From IMG/VR virus record IMGVR_UViG_3300021964_000507, positions 1-24,633 of that record: DNA of 24,633 nucleotides. One strand, 5' to 3'. Positions 14,998 to 21,925 of the stretch are shown piece after piece (the first letter of the stretch is position 1; each line of letters starts with the position of its first letter). The position numbers and the translations under genes were made by a program. This DNA is from a virus. The notes beneath the pieces are model-generated. The model did not search any database. It was not told the origin of the DNA and worked only from the letters and a program-made list of their open reading frames with translations.

Positions 14998-15127
14998 ATC
15001 CGCCTTTACCTTTTTTCATTGTCTTTTTTTTCATTGTTTTTTTCTTTGCCCCTTTTTTTCCACCATGCATTGCCATTTTTTTGTTTCCTTTCTCCATAAG
15101 TTTTGAAAACTGTGCTCTATTTAACAT
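14984..15127 (-). CDS. Lys-rich mini-protein with a capsid-protein-like N-terminus
   Basis: This 47-residue protein has 17 lysines. Its first residues, MLNRAQFSKLMEKG, match MNRAQFAKMLEPG of the major capsid protein (8 of 12 aligned residues identical). After that it becomes a basic tail with a KKKTM repeat and GGYGKK. The start is the ATG at 15127, with AGGAG 6 bases upstream. A TTG upstream at 15193 has no ribosome-binding site and was rejected. It is the first gene of the leftward head operon, ahead of groES and scaffold. The basic tail suggests binding to DNA or to an acidic partner, and the shared N-terminus suggests docking to the same site as the capsid protein; both are inference. Confidence 0.75.
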   Translation of the reverse strand: MLNRAQFSKLMEKGNKKMAMHGGKKGAKKKTMKKKTMKKGKGGYGKK

Positions 15128-15291
15128 TGTTACTCCTAAACAACACATTAAGTGTAGCAGTTTCTTATTTATATAGATAGTGCTTTTAAACAAAATTACA
15201 AATATTTATAAAAAAGAACCTTTTTTGTGTTGACTTATATTTAGTATTTGTTACTATAGAATCATAAATTATCAATTTTTGGGAGAAAACA
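15128..15291. promoter_or_regulatory. divergent intergenic control region
   Basis: This is the largest gap between genes (164 bases) and the only point where transcription diverges. It is strongly AT-rich. On the plus side it holds a sigma70-like promoter (separate entry). On the minus side a TATATAAAT element (15167-15175) about 45 bases before the Lys-rich mini-gene could be a -10 box, but no convincing -35 was found. The head operon to the left needs a promoter here unless it is read through from 16318 across the opposing cassette. Confidence 0.55.
15230..15257 (+). promoter_or_regulatory. sigma70-like promoter of the plus-strand cassette
   Basis: A -35 box TTGACT (15230-15235) is followed after 16 bases by TACTAT (15252-15257), matching 4 of 6 -10 consensus positions; an overlapping TATAGA gives an alternative -10. 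The start codon of the first cassette gene lies 35 bases further on. The -35 matches consensus at 5 of 6 positions. This suggests use of host RNA polymerase, which fits early expression. Confidence 0.6.
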
Positions 15292-15645
15292 ATGATAAAT
15301 TTTACTACAAATCAAGAATATCAAGGTAACAACATAGACCTATTACAAGGTTTAGGTACAGAATTTTGCACATTCAGACAAGCAGTAGATTATTACAATC
15401 TAACTGGCAAAGAATTAAAAGGTGCAAAATCTTGTGCAAGATTGATGAAGATAATTGATAAAGAGGTTATCAAGAATGGTAAAAAAGAAAAGAAGAAGGT
15501 TCCTTTTTACTTTAACGTTTTTGAGAAAAACCACCTTATTCAAACAATGAAGAATAATGGTACAGATATTTTTTCAAATAAAGAAGAAGAAAATAACTAC
15601 GATATTGCATCTTTCTACTGCAATAAATTATTAGGTAATCAATAA
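15292..15645 (+). CDS. ArdC N-terminal-domain-like protein (putative antirestriction ssDNA-binding)
   Basis: This 117-residue protein matches the layout of the ArdC N-terminal domain. Residues 8-18 (QEYQGNNIDLL) correspond to the family's YRG.N..LL. Residues 25-31 (FCTFRQA) correspond to its TYRQ/TFRQA block, and G44-A-K46 to the KG.K strand. A short basic loop follows, then PFYFNVFEKNHL (about 71-82) at the place of the family's YTVFN.DQ. ArdC proteins bind ssDNA and protect incoming DNA from host restriction; here the metallopeptidase half is absent. It is the first gene of the only plus-strand cassette, with its own promoter and a GGGAG ribosome-binding site. The assignment rests on motif order only. 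Confidence 0.65.
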   Translation: MINFTTNQEYQGNNIDLLQGLGTEFCTFRQAVDYYNLTGKELKGAKSCARLMKIIDKEVIKNGKKEKKKVPFYFNVFEKNHLIQTMKNNGTDIFSNKEEENNYDIASFYCNKLLGNQ

Positions 15646-15651
15646 CAACAT

Positions 15652-15668
15652 GGGGGACTTGTTCCCCC
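15652..15668 (+). terminator. intergenic hairpin between cassette genes 1 and 2
   Basis: A six-base perfect stem, GGGGGA paired with TCCCCC, closes a five-base loop (CTTGT). It lies 7 bases past the first gene's stop and is followed by TAACC and only four Ts, so it is a weak terminator or an mRNA-stability or processing element that separates expression of genes 1 and 2. Confidence 0.5.
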
Positions 15669-15690
15669 TAACCTTTTGGGAGAAAACAAA

Positions 15691-15999
15691 ATGCAAAAAT
15701 ATTTAATATTACAACCAAAACATTCAGATATAGACGATGGTACTGCCTACCAAATTTCAAGGTCTAATGTAGAGGTTATCAACGAGGCTTGGGATAATGG
15801 TCATTATAGAGATGCAGGGATAATCAATGCTGATAATCTGAACGATGTTTTTCAGATTGGTAATATAGAACATGATAAAGTAGAAAAGCTTGATAAATTT
15901 TATTCTATATCTTGTGGGGATATAATCGTTGATTTATCTACAAAAATTGCTCATTTGGTAGCACCAATCGGTTTTAAACCAATAAGAATTGTTAGATAG
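15691..15999 (+). CDS. small cassette protein with a SxGDIIVD...GF motif
   Basis: This 102-residue protein ends with FYSISCGDIIVD followed by GFKPIRI. This short C-terminal motif (S.S.GD.[IV]V....GF) recurs in many small phage and plasmid proteins, some in polyvalent or antirestriction contexts. The N-terminal part has a YLILQPKHSDIDDGTAYQIS strand-rich opening and a helix with EVINEAWDNGHYRDAG. The start is the ATG at 15691, with GGGAGAAAACAAA just upstream. A TTG at 15676 would lie inside that ribosome-binding site and was rejected. Function unknown; co-expression with the ArdC-like protein is the best clue. Confidence 0.7.
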   Translation: MQKYLILQPKHSDIDDGTAYQISRSNVEVINEAWDNGHYRDAGIINADNLNDVFQIGNIEHDKVEKLDKFYSISCGDIIVDLSTKIAHLVAPIGFKPIRIVR

Positions 16000-16010
16000 G
16001 GAGAAAATAA

Positions 16011-16268
16011 ATGGCAAATACAACCATCATATCTAAAGACAAAGTTAATCAAAAAGAGGTGCAGGAACTTATTGATAAACATGGCTTTGATATGGAATTA
16101 ATAAAACAACAGTTTGAGATTATAAAAGAAAGCAAACCAAGAACCTACGATTTTAATGTAGAACAAGAAAGACAATATGCAATCAAGGTTTTAAATGTGA
16201 TTTCTAATCTAAATCAAAAACAAAGAGAAAGGGTATTGCATAGGGCATTTTTATTGAATAAAGTTTAA
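16011..16268 (+). CDS. small helical cassette protein, unknown function
   Basis: This 85-residue protein is predicted mostly helical and charged, with the pattern QKEVQELIDKHGFDMELIKQQFEII and a C-terminal helix NLNQKQRERVLHRAFLLNKV. No family is recognised. It is the last gene of the plus-strand cassette, 11 bases after the preceding stop, with GGGAGAAAATAA as ribosome-binding site, the same leader type as its two neighbours. Two hairpins follow its stop codon. Confidence 0.65.
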   Translation: MANTTIISKDKVNQKEVQELIDKHGFDMELIKQQFEIIKESKPRTYDFNVEQERQYAIKVLNVISNLNQKQRERVLHRAFLLNKV

Positions 16269-16269
16269 A

Positions 16270-16282
16270 GGAGGTGTCCTCC
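16270..16282 (+). terminator. short hairpin after the plus-strand cassette
   Basis: A perfect five-base stem, GGAGG paired with CCTCC around TGT, begins 2 bases after the cassette's last stop. No T run follows, so alone it would not terminate. It stands directly in front of the stronger hairpin at 16290-16317, and the pair probably acts together. Confidence 0.45.
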
Positions 16283-16289
16283 CCTCGCC

Positions 16290-16322
16290 AACCCTAGTCA
16301 TTAATTTGGCTAGGGTTTTAAT
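16290..16322 (+). terminator. intrinsic terminator of the plus-strand cassette
   Basis: A perfect eight-base stem, AACCCTAG (16290-16297) with CTAGGGTT (16310-16317), encloses a 12-base loop and is followed by TTAATTTGTT on the plus strand. It overlaps the stop codon of the convergent minus-strand gene. The T-rich side is only on the plus strand, so it should mainly stop cassette transcription from running antisense into the 401-residue gene. Confidence 0.75.
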
Positions 16323-17523
16323 TTGTTAGCTGATTTATCGGGTCGTAATTTTTTTCTCGCATAAATAATGCTATATCATTTGGAGATTTGCCTTCTTCTT
16401 TTAAGGTATTATAATAATCTGTTACTGCTTTATTTCTTTCATTAACAGTTTTATCATCTGTATATAAATCCATCATTGCTGGTTCTGACAATAAATTATC
16501 TTTATCAATCTTCCCACCATCATTTAATGCCTTTTGTTGTACTGCATACCTAAATTCAAATTCATTATCACCTGCAACATCTACTGATAAATCATCTACC
16601 AATTTTTCGTTATCCATAATTTCTTCTAACGATAGTTCATTTAAATCATCAATCCCATATGTTTCTTTAATGTATTGCTTACCAAATTTACCTTGTTCGT
16701 CTATTTCTCTAACCTTCATATTTCTATATGCAGGTACTCTATCAAAAAGCAAATCTGTTACTGTATCTGCTAATCCCATTTCACTATCTGACATATCTTC
16801 TAAATAATTTATAAGTTGTGGTCTAATAAATGCTTTTTGTGCTGAGGTAAATGTAATTTTTGGTTTTATCATTTTTGATGCTTTAGAAACCATTTTTATT
16901 GCATCTGGTACTTGTGTTGAAATTGCACCTAATGCACCTAATGTTCCAATATCTTTTACAAACTTTCTTCTACTTGGGTCAAAATCTTGATTTTCTGCTA
17001 ATTTTGTCGTCGTATTCGCCTCGCCTGATGTAGGTAAAGATGTATTTTGTATATTCATACCCACGTCATCTAATGGCTCTGTAGCCTTAGCTTTCAGCGA
17101 TTTAAGGAAATTCTTTACAGGCTTTGTTGCTACTGCAAGAAATGGTACTGCCTCAACCACACCTGCCATCATATCTATTGCAGGCATTCCTATATCTGGT
17201 CTATCAATAGCAGTTTGCAATGGTTTTCTTAATGCACTTAATACTGCCATACTTCTTTTAAAGGCATCTGGCTCTGCCTTCATTATTGCCTTTTCGCCTT
17301 CTTCAAAAGCAAAATATGTACCTGCAGGTGTAAAATCTAATAATCCAATGTTCTCTACAAATTTATCGCTTTTTACATCTCCAGTAAATCCTCTTGCGAT
17401 ATCCATGTTGGTTGCTTTACCTTCCCGTACTGCCTTATCTACGATATTATAATTCTCGCCAAGATAATCTAAGGCATCTGCAATCTTTCTTTGTGTAATC
17501 TCTCGTGACGATAACTCAGCCAT
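16318..17523 (-). CDS. putative internal virion protein with internal twin-arginine-like motif
   Basis: This 401-residue protein has a helical N-terminal half (residues 1-145, with FTPAGTYFAFEEGEKAI and a hydrophobic AVPFLAVATK stretch). A linker follows, then at residues 184-190 S-R-R-K-F-V-K with a hydrophobic, Gly/Ala-rich segment (DIGTLGALGAIST) and TQVPDA. That is the layout of a Tat signal (SRRxFLK, h-region, AxA-like end) but placed mid-protein. The C-terminal 180 residues are charged and helical. It is the last gene of block A, coupled by TAATG to the 137-residue gene. A role as an ejected or internal virion protein is inferred from this motif and from neighbours; no family name is known to me. 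Confidence 0.65.
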   Translation of the reverse strand: MAELSSREITQRKIADALDYLGENYNIVDKAVREGKATNMDIARGFTGDVKSDKFVENIGLLDFTPAGTYFAFEEGEKAIMKAEPDAFKRSMAVLSALRKPLQTAIDRPDIGMPAIDMMAGVVEAVPFLAVATKPVKNFLKSLKAKATEPLDDVGMNIQNTSLPTSGEANTTTKLAENQDFDPSRRKFVKDIGTLGALGAISTQVPDAIKMVSKASKMIKPKITFTSAQKAFIRPQLINYLEDMSDSEMGLADTVTDLLFDRVPAYRNMKVREIDEQGKFGKQYIKETYGIDDLNELSLEEIMDNEKLVDDLSVDVAGDNEFEFRYAVQQKALNDGGKIDKDNLLSEPAMMDLYTDDKTVNERNKAVTDYYNTLKEEGKSPNDIALFMREKNYDPINQLTN

Positions 17524-17936
17524 TAAAATCTCTTTTGGTATCTTATATTAACATCTGGTCTTTTTGATATATCGTCTTCAAATTGAGTTCCAAAAAGAAC
17601 TGAAGATGTATCATCAATAGGTAAATTAAGAAATGCCCTAATTTGTGCAAGTGATAGTCCAGAACCAAATTTTTGTGAGGCAGGGGCACCCATTTCTTGT
17701 ATATCTTGAGGAAAATTAACCTCGCCTTCAAAAAATCTTGGCGATATTCCACCACCAAATTGTATTCCTGATGGTGTTTCAAATGTTAAATCTATATCGC
17801 CTGCTATCGAATCTGTTTCTACTGTTATGGGATTTGGCGAAAAAGGCACATAATCTGTTTGTGATTTTTTACTACCTTCAATATTAACTTCTGGCATTTT
17901 CATTTCTAAATTATTCAAAAATTCAACAACGTTCAT
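17523..17936 (-). CDS. beta-rich small protein with outer-membrane-strand-like C-terminus
   Basis: This 137-residue protein has strands of alternating hydrophobic and polar residues (GDIDLTFETPSGIQFGGGIS, residues about 46-65). It ends with a hairpin-like pair, SSVLFGTQFEDDI and PDVNIRYQKRF. The alternation and the terminal Phe resemble the last strands of outer-membrane barrels. There is no signal peptide, so any membrane insertion would have to occur after delivery from the virion. It is coupled to both neighbours by TAATG. The family is not recognised; the membrane idea is inference. Confidence 0.6.
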   Translation of the reverse strand: MNVVEFLNNLEMKMPEVNIEGSKKSQTDYVPFSPNPITVETDSIAGDIDLTFETPSGIQFGGGISPRFFEGEVNFPQDIQEMGAPASQKFGSGLSLAQIRAFLNLPIDDTSSVLFGTQFEDDISKRPDVNIRYQKRF

Positions 17937-18121
17937 TAGACTTGTCCTGCTGTAAGTTTTCTTGCTAATAATTTTAATGTCTGGTTAAAACTCTTGTCAA
18001 GTTTACCTGCCAACATTGCAAAATCTTTTGGGCTTATTTCTTTCGTTTCTATCTTTCTTCTTTCAAGAAACTTTTTTGCCGCTCTTATCTCTGCATTAGC
18101 TACCTTTTTTACTGCCGACAT
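17936..18121 (-). CDS. small basic helical protein
   Basis: This 61-residue protein is rich in Lys and Arg and predicted as two amphipathic helices (VKKVANAEIRAAKKFLERRK and FAMLAGKLDKSFNQTLKLLARK). It lies between the 972-residue and the 137-residue genes, with TAATG overlaps on both sides, so it is probably expressed at a fixed ratio to them. No cysteines, membrane segment or known domain. A DNA-binding or partner-binding role inside the head is possible but unproven. Confidence 0.6.
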   Translation of the reverse strand: MSAVKKVANAEIRAAKKFLERRKIETKEISPKDFAMLAGKLDKSFNQTLKLLARKLTAGQV

Positions 18122-21039
18122 TATATTCCCTCTTCTGTAATAATATCTTCTTCACTTCCCATAAGTTGGTTTGCCACAGTACCTGCAAGACCTGTAGCAA
18201 CTATTGGTGTATACAAAGATACACCAGATTCAATATATTCTTTCACTTTAGGTGTTAAATAGATGGTTGGTGTATCACCAATATAACCTTTAAAACCATC
18301 TTTTTGACCAAGTAATGGGTCTGCTCGGTCTAATTCTGTGTTTACATCTCTATCAAAATAATCGTATCTTTTATTATTCATTATCAAGTCTGTTGCTTCA
18401 TCTAAAGACTCTTGGTCTAAGAATATATCTGTATATTCAAGTTTTGCATCTGTACCTTTCAATAGGTTCTTTGCAACCTTTGGTATAATAACATCATAAT
18501 ATTGTTTTAATTCTGGTTGGTTCCATCTCTTATCGTGTATTTTGCCAGAAGAAAAGGCGATACCATCATAATCATTGTCTTTGGCATGTTGCATTAATCT
18601 TTTTATTGCCAGTTCTGTAAATCTTTCAGAAGAACCAATAAATGGTGCTGATGGTATATTCCCAATTGGTCTTAGTTTTACATCATACGTTACAGCTTTT
18701 CCAAGATTTGATTGAAGGTCTTTTATACCATCATACACCTCATCAAGGGAATTATCTGAATAATCAAATCCCTCTGCAAGTGCATTTTCATTAGTACCAT
18801 AAGTTGTTCGTATATCTAGTTGTTTCTTAATCTTTCTTTCTAAATCTTTTTGTATATAAGATTCATTAAATTCTGCTTTTGTTAATTCAGATTTTCCTGT
18901 TCCTCCAAGTCTATCTCTTGCTGTTTCGCTACTATGAGGATAATTAAATTCACTATCTGGAATAACTTTTATAATATCATCATCTCCAAGAGAATTATAA
19001 AATTCTAGGGCAGTCATATTATCTGGTTTTTCTGGGTATTTTGTATAGTCAAGATAAAAAGGTAAGACACCATCTATGGTATCGTTTGTTTCATCTTTGA
19101 TAAACTTATTAAATTCTTTTTCGCCCATAAATCTTTTTAACATATCTCTATTAAATGCTTGTAATTTATCAAATTCTGCTTTTCCTGCAATAGACTGAAT
19201 ATCTGGTCTTTTCTGAAACTCTTTTGTAAGTATTTTATTTGCCAACACGGTTTCAATAGCATCAATCTTTTCTTTAAATTTACTCATATCAACATAATCT
19301 GTTACATCATTATAAAGGTTTTCTGGTACTTTTATACCATCTTGTAATAATGCCTCAGCATTTAATTTTTGAGCACTTTTTTTATCTATACCTCTATTAG
19401 AAAATGACCTTACTTGATTATCTTTAAGTTCATTAAATTTATATTTGGTCATTTGTTTTTTAACGATATCTTCAAAGTTATGTGCCTTATCGTAATCCAT
19501 ATCTGGCAAAATACCAAAAGTATCTTTAAAACCAACGTTTTGAAAAGATGGTTGCAGTCTTCTTACTGAAGAGTCATCATATGTTGTTGTTGATGTTCTT
19601 GCACCTTTCAAATCAGCAATGTTTGTTGTTTCTTTTAATTTTTCTATTGAATCTAATACATCGCCAAAGACTGCCTTATTATTCCTATTTATAAATGCCT
19701 TTTTCTCATTTTGTCCCATAACAAGACCTTTTTTTCTACCTTGTTGCGACATATCTGATTGCATTTCTTCTACATACAATATCTTTCTACCATCTTCATC
19801 TACTCTGTCTTTTGTTCTTGTGAATACAACAACATTTTCTTCGTCTGCTGTATGTGAATAGTTTTTATAATCTGTTTTTAATAATTCAACTTGGTCTTTT
19901 TCTTTATTGTATTGTATTTCTCTAAAACCTCTATTGGTATCTATCCTAATTTTATTTCCATCTTTAAAACTGTCATAATCATATTTGTTAATGAAAACAT
20001 CTGAGGGACTACCTGTTATGTTGCCAAGATTTATACTTGCACCTCTATTAACATTTGTAACATCATTAAGATTAACAACATCATCAAATTTACCTAATGT
20101 ACTAGCAACATTATCTATAGGTTCAGGCATTTTTAATAAGATTTCTTGATAGTTTTCACCGCCCGGTAAGGTGTAAACCTCGTGCATTGGCTTTAATTTA
20201 TCTTCATCTACATTATTTCTTCTTCTACGAAATCCATCTAATTGCAGTTTTGCCTCATTAAAACTATCTGCTCTTCCTATATTGAATACCTCATCAGAGT
20301 CTTGTTTTGCTCCAAGTATCTCATAACCAATATTATTATTGCCTTGTATTTTATACATAATATCTGAGTCTGCATCGTTTCTTGGTCTAAATTCTATTTT
20401 GGCAATATTTTGTGTATTTCGTTCTATTTCTTCTAAGGCTGTTTTGGCTGGGTCTGAAACACGAGCACCTCTTGCAGCCTCAAAGAAGTCTGTATTTAAA
20501 TCTGTTTTAAATGTCATACTTAAATCGTCAAAGTCTATTTTATTTATGAGTGGCTGTTGAATAGTACCAAGTCTATTTGCATCTGCATCTACCTCTGCAA
20601 ACAATTCTAATGCTCTTGGGTTATCATCATTAATATCGTAAAGAAAACTTTGTATGCCATATCTATCATTATCTGTTTCTATAACATCAATATTAAAAGG
20701 TTCGTATTCGTTTTCAAAACCTTTTTGGCTTTTAACAGTTTCTTCAATTCTTGTTTTATTTTTTGCTAAATAGTCTTTTAATTCTTGTGATGTAATGCTT
20801 CCACCATCTGGTACATTCAATATCGAATCTTCAAGACCTGTAAATATCATTTCGTCTTGTACTGGTCTACCAAACTTTGATAAAAGACCAGCAGGTTTAC
20901 CATCTTCTAGTCTGTATAGGTCTTTTGCAGGGAATTTATCTTGTCCCAGAGCATCTATTGCCTTTTCTGTAGGGGAGAAAAAGCCTAAATCATCTAATAC
21001 ACCATAACCAAATTTAAATATACCACCTGCTTTTGACAT
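18121..21039 (-). CDS. large polyvalent-type protein, putative internal virion protein
   Basis: This 972-residue protein is the largest in the window. The N-terminal region (residues 50-100, with GLLSKFGRPVQDEMIFTGL, then ITSQELKDYL) matches a module seen at the start of phage polyvalent proteins. A central module follows with HEVYTLPGGENYQEILLKMP (286-305), HTADEENVVVFTRT and the signature VEEMQSDMSQQGRKKG (423-438). The C-terminal module has PFIGSSERFTELAIKRLMQH then DNDYDGIAFSSG (799-832). These modules recur in large phage proteins thought to be packaged and injected; their biochemical activity is unsettled. It ends with a hydrophobic PIVATGLAGTVANQLMG stretch. It begins the coupled set of four genes down to 16318. 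Confidence 0.7.
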   Translation of the reverse strand: MSKAGGIFKFGYGVLDDLGFFSPTEKAIDALGQDKFPAKDLYRLEDGKPAGLLSKFGRPVQDEMIFTGLEDSILNVPDGGSITSQELKDYLAKNKTRIEETVKSQKGFENEYEPFNIDVIETDNDRYGIQSFLYDINDDNPRALELFAEVDADANRLGTIQQPLINKIDFDDLSMTFKTDLNTDFFEAARGARVSDPAKTALEEIERNTQNIAKIEFRPRNDADSDIMYKIQGNNNIGYEILGAKQDSDEVFNIGRADSFNEAKLQLDGFRRRRNNVDEDKLKPMHEVYTLPGGENYQEILLKMPEPIDNVASTLGKFDDVVNLNDVTNVNRGASINLGNITGSPSDVFINKYDYDSFKDGNKIRIDTNRGFREIQYNKEKDQVELLKTDYKNYSHTADEENVVVFTRTKDRVDEDGRKILYVEEMQSDMSQQGRKKGLVMGQNEKKAFINRNNKAVFGDVLDSIEKLKETTNIADLKGARTSTTTYDDSSVRRLQPSFQNVGFKDTFGILPDMDYDKAHNFEDIVKKQMTKYKFNELKDNQVRSFSNRGIDKKSAQKLNAEALLQDGIKVPENLYNDVTDYVDMSKFKEKIDAIETVLANKILTKEFQKRPDIQSIAGKAEFDKLQAFNRDMLKRFMGEKEFNKFIKDETNDTIDGVLPFYLDYTKYPEKPDNMTALEFYNSLGDDDIIKVIPDSEFNYPHSSETARDRLGGTGKSELTKAEFNESYIQKDLERKIKKQLDIRTTYGTNENALAEGFDYSDNSLDEVYDGIKDLQSNLGKAVTYDVKLRPIGNIPSAPFIGSSERFTELAIKRLMQHAKDNDYDGIAFSSGKIHDKRWNQPELKQYYDVIIPKVAKNLLKGTDAKLEYTDIFLDQESLDEATDLIMNNKRYDYFDRDVNTELDRADPLLGQKDGFKGYIGDTPTIYLTPKVKEYIESGVSLYTPIVATGLAGTVANQLMGSEEDIITEEGI

Positions 21040-21297
21040 CTACCAAGCCTTACATGACCAATATCTTGCTGTTGTCTTATCTGTGGTAGTATCACAGTTA
21101 TGTCTTGCTCTGAATGATTTTCTTCTAGCAGGTGATGTAACCTTAATCCTCATATTTGGGTCGCCAAATGTAACCTTTTTTACTTTGCCCTTGTCCATAA
21201 CATAAACCATAGATTTCTTTTTACCATAAGATGGTTCACCTTTTCTAATTCGTCTAGGTTTATTAAGAGTTACCTTTCTACCTTTATATTCAGCCAT
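21040..21297 (-). CDS. basic conserved phage protein, unknown function
   Basis: This 85-residue protein has a pattern I know from many aquatic phages: GRKVTLNKPRRIRKGEP, then YVMDKGKVKKVTFGDPNMRIK, then SPARRKSFRARHNCDT...KTTARYWSCKAW. It is strongly basic. The two cysteines (68 and 82) flank the conserved Trp-rich end and could pair. Family members lie close to portal or capsid genes, and the function has not been assigned to my knowledge. It ends at the base before the 972-residue gene's ATG and overlaps the preceding stop as TAATG. Confidence 0.8.
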   Translation of the reverse strand: MAEYKGRKVTLNKPRRIRKGEPSYGKKKSMVYVMDKGKVKKVTFGDPNMRIKVTSPARRKSFRARHNCDTTTDKTTARYWSCKAW

Positions 21298-21761
21298 TAA
21301 TCATCTCCGTAAAAGATATCTTCTAAAACACTATCAATAAAATTATCTGCCTCAGAGTCTGCAAATCCTTGATTTTCAAATTGTATTTGAGCATCTTGCA
21401 TGAATATTCTTGCATCTTCATAGTCATCTTTTTCTAAGGCTTCTTTTAATGCCTCTGCCATTTTCTTATTTGCAAACTGAAAACCTTCATCGTCTTCATA
21501 TGCTTCAAATGGATTTTTTTCTTTTTGCATTATATCATCAATCACTTTTTGATATATCTTCACTCTATTTGGGTCTACCATTCTTGGTTCTGATTTTGTT
21601 ACACCCATCATTTTGAGTTTTTGTTCTTCATTAGTATTAACAGGGTCTGCCTTTTCTCTTTTCATTTGCATAAGGTCTGTTAATGCACCTCTTTCTGGTG
21701 CCATTCTATTAGTGATTATCTCTCCTAATGCTCCTGTTATAAATTTACCTAACTTAGCCAT
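21297..21761 (-). CDS. hypothetical helical protein
   Basis: This 154-residue protein has a Gly/Ala-containing N-terminus (MAKLGKFITGALGEIITNRM), a charged helical middle and an acidic C-terminal tail (FADSEADNFIDSVLEDIFYGDD). The N-terminal 20 residues could be amphipathic and membrane-interacting. Coupled by overlap to both neighbours. No family recognised; like its neighbours it could be a head or ejection component. Confidence 0.65.
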   Translation of the reverse strand: MAKLGKFITGALGEIITNRMAPERGALTDLMQMKREKADPVNTNEEQKLKMMGVTKSEPRMVDPNRVKIYQKVIDDIMQKEKNPFEAYEDDEGFQFANKKMAEALKEALEKDDYEDARIFMQDAQIQFENQGFADSEADNFIDSVLEDIFYGDD

Positions 21762-21916
21762 TACTTGCCTTTATGAACTTTTTGTATCTCAAAAGATGCT
21801 TTCTTACTTGCACCTTTGTGTGGTTTGTAACCTCCTGCAGGGTCTTTCATTAATTTAAATGATTTACCACTCTGCATCCAATGATATCCTTTTGGTGCTT
21901 CAACTGATTTTTTCAT
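21761..21916 (-). CDS. 51-residue basic conserved mini-protein
   Basis: An ATG at 21916 with AGAGG 7 bases upstream opens a 51-residue reading frame ending in a TAA that overlaps the next ATG as TAATG. The product has the pattern APKGYHWMQSGKSFKLMKDP.GGYKPHKGASKKASFEIQKVHKGK. The segment KGYHWM..G..FKLM is familiar from small proteins in marine phages. It fills the whole gap between the flanking genes. Strongly basic; function unknown. Confidence 0.8.
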   Translation of the reverse strand: MKKSVEAPKGYHWMQSGKSFKLMKDPAGGYKPHKGASKKASFEIQKVHKGK

Positions 21917-21925
21917 AATAGACCT

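Noticed and set aside
14964-15176. Plus-strand hydrophobic, Phe/Pro-rich frame
   Set aside because: It is the reverse complement of the Lys-rich mini-gene (AAA/AAG runs give Phe-rich antisense) and lacks a start signal.
15128-15193. 22-residue N-terminal extension of the Lys-rich mini-protein from a TTG at 15193
   Set aside because: No ribosome-binding site, and it would run through the AGGAG and the promoter region. The internal ATG at 15127 fits and matches the capsid-like N-terminus.
15676-15690. TTG start for the second cassette gene
   Set aside because: The TTG is part of the conserved TTTTGGGAGAAAACAA leader, whose GGGAG is the ribosome-binding site for the ATG at 15691.
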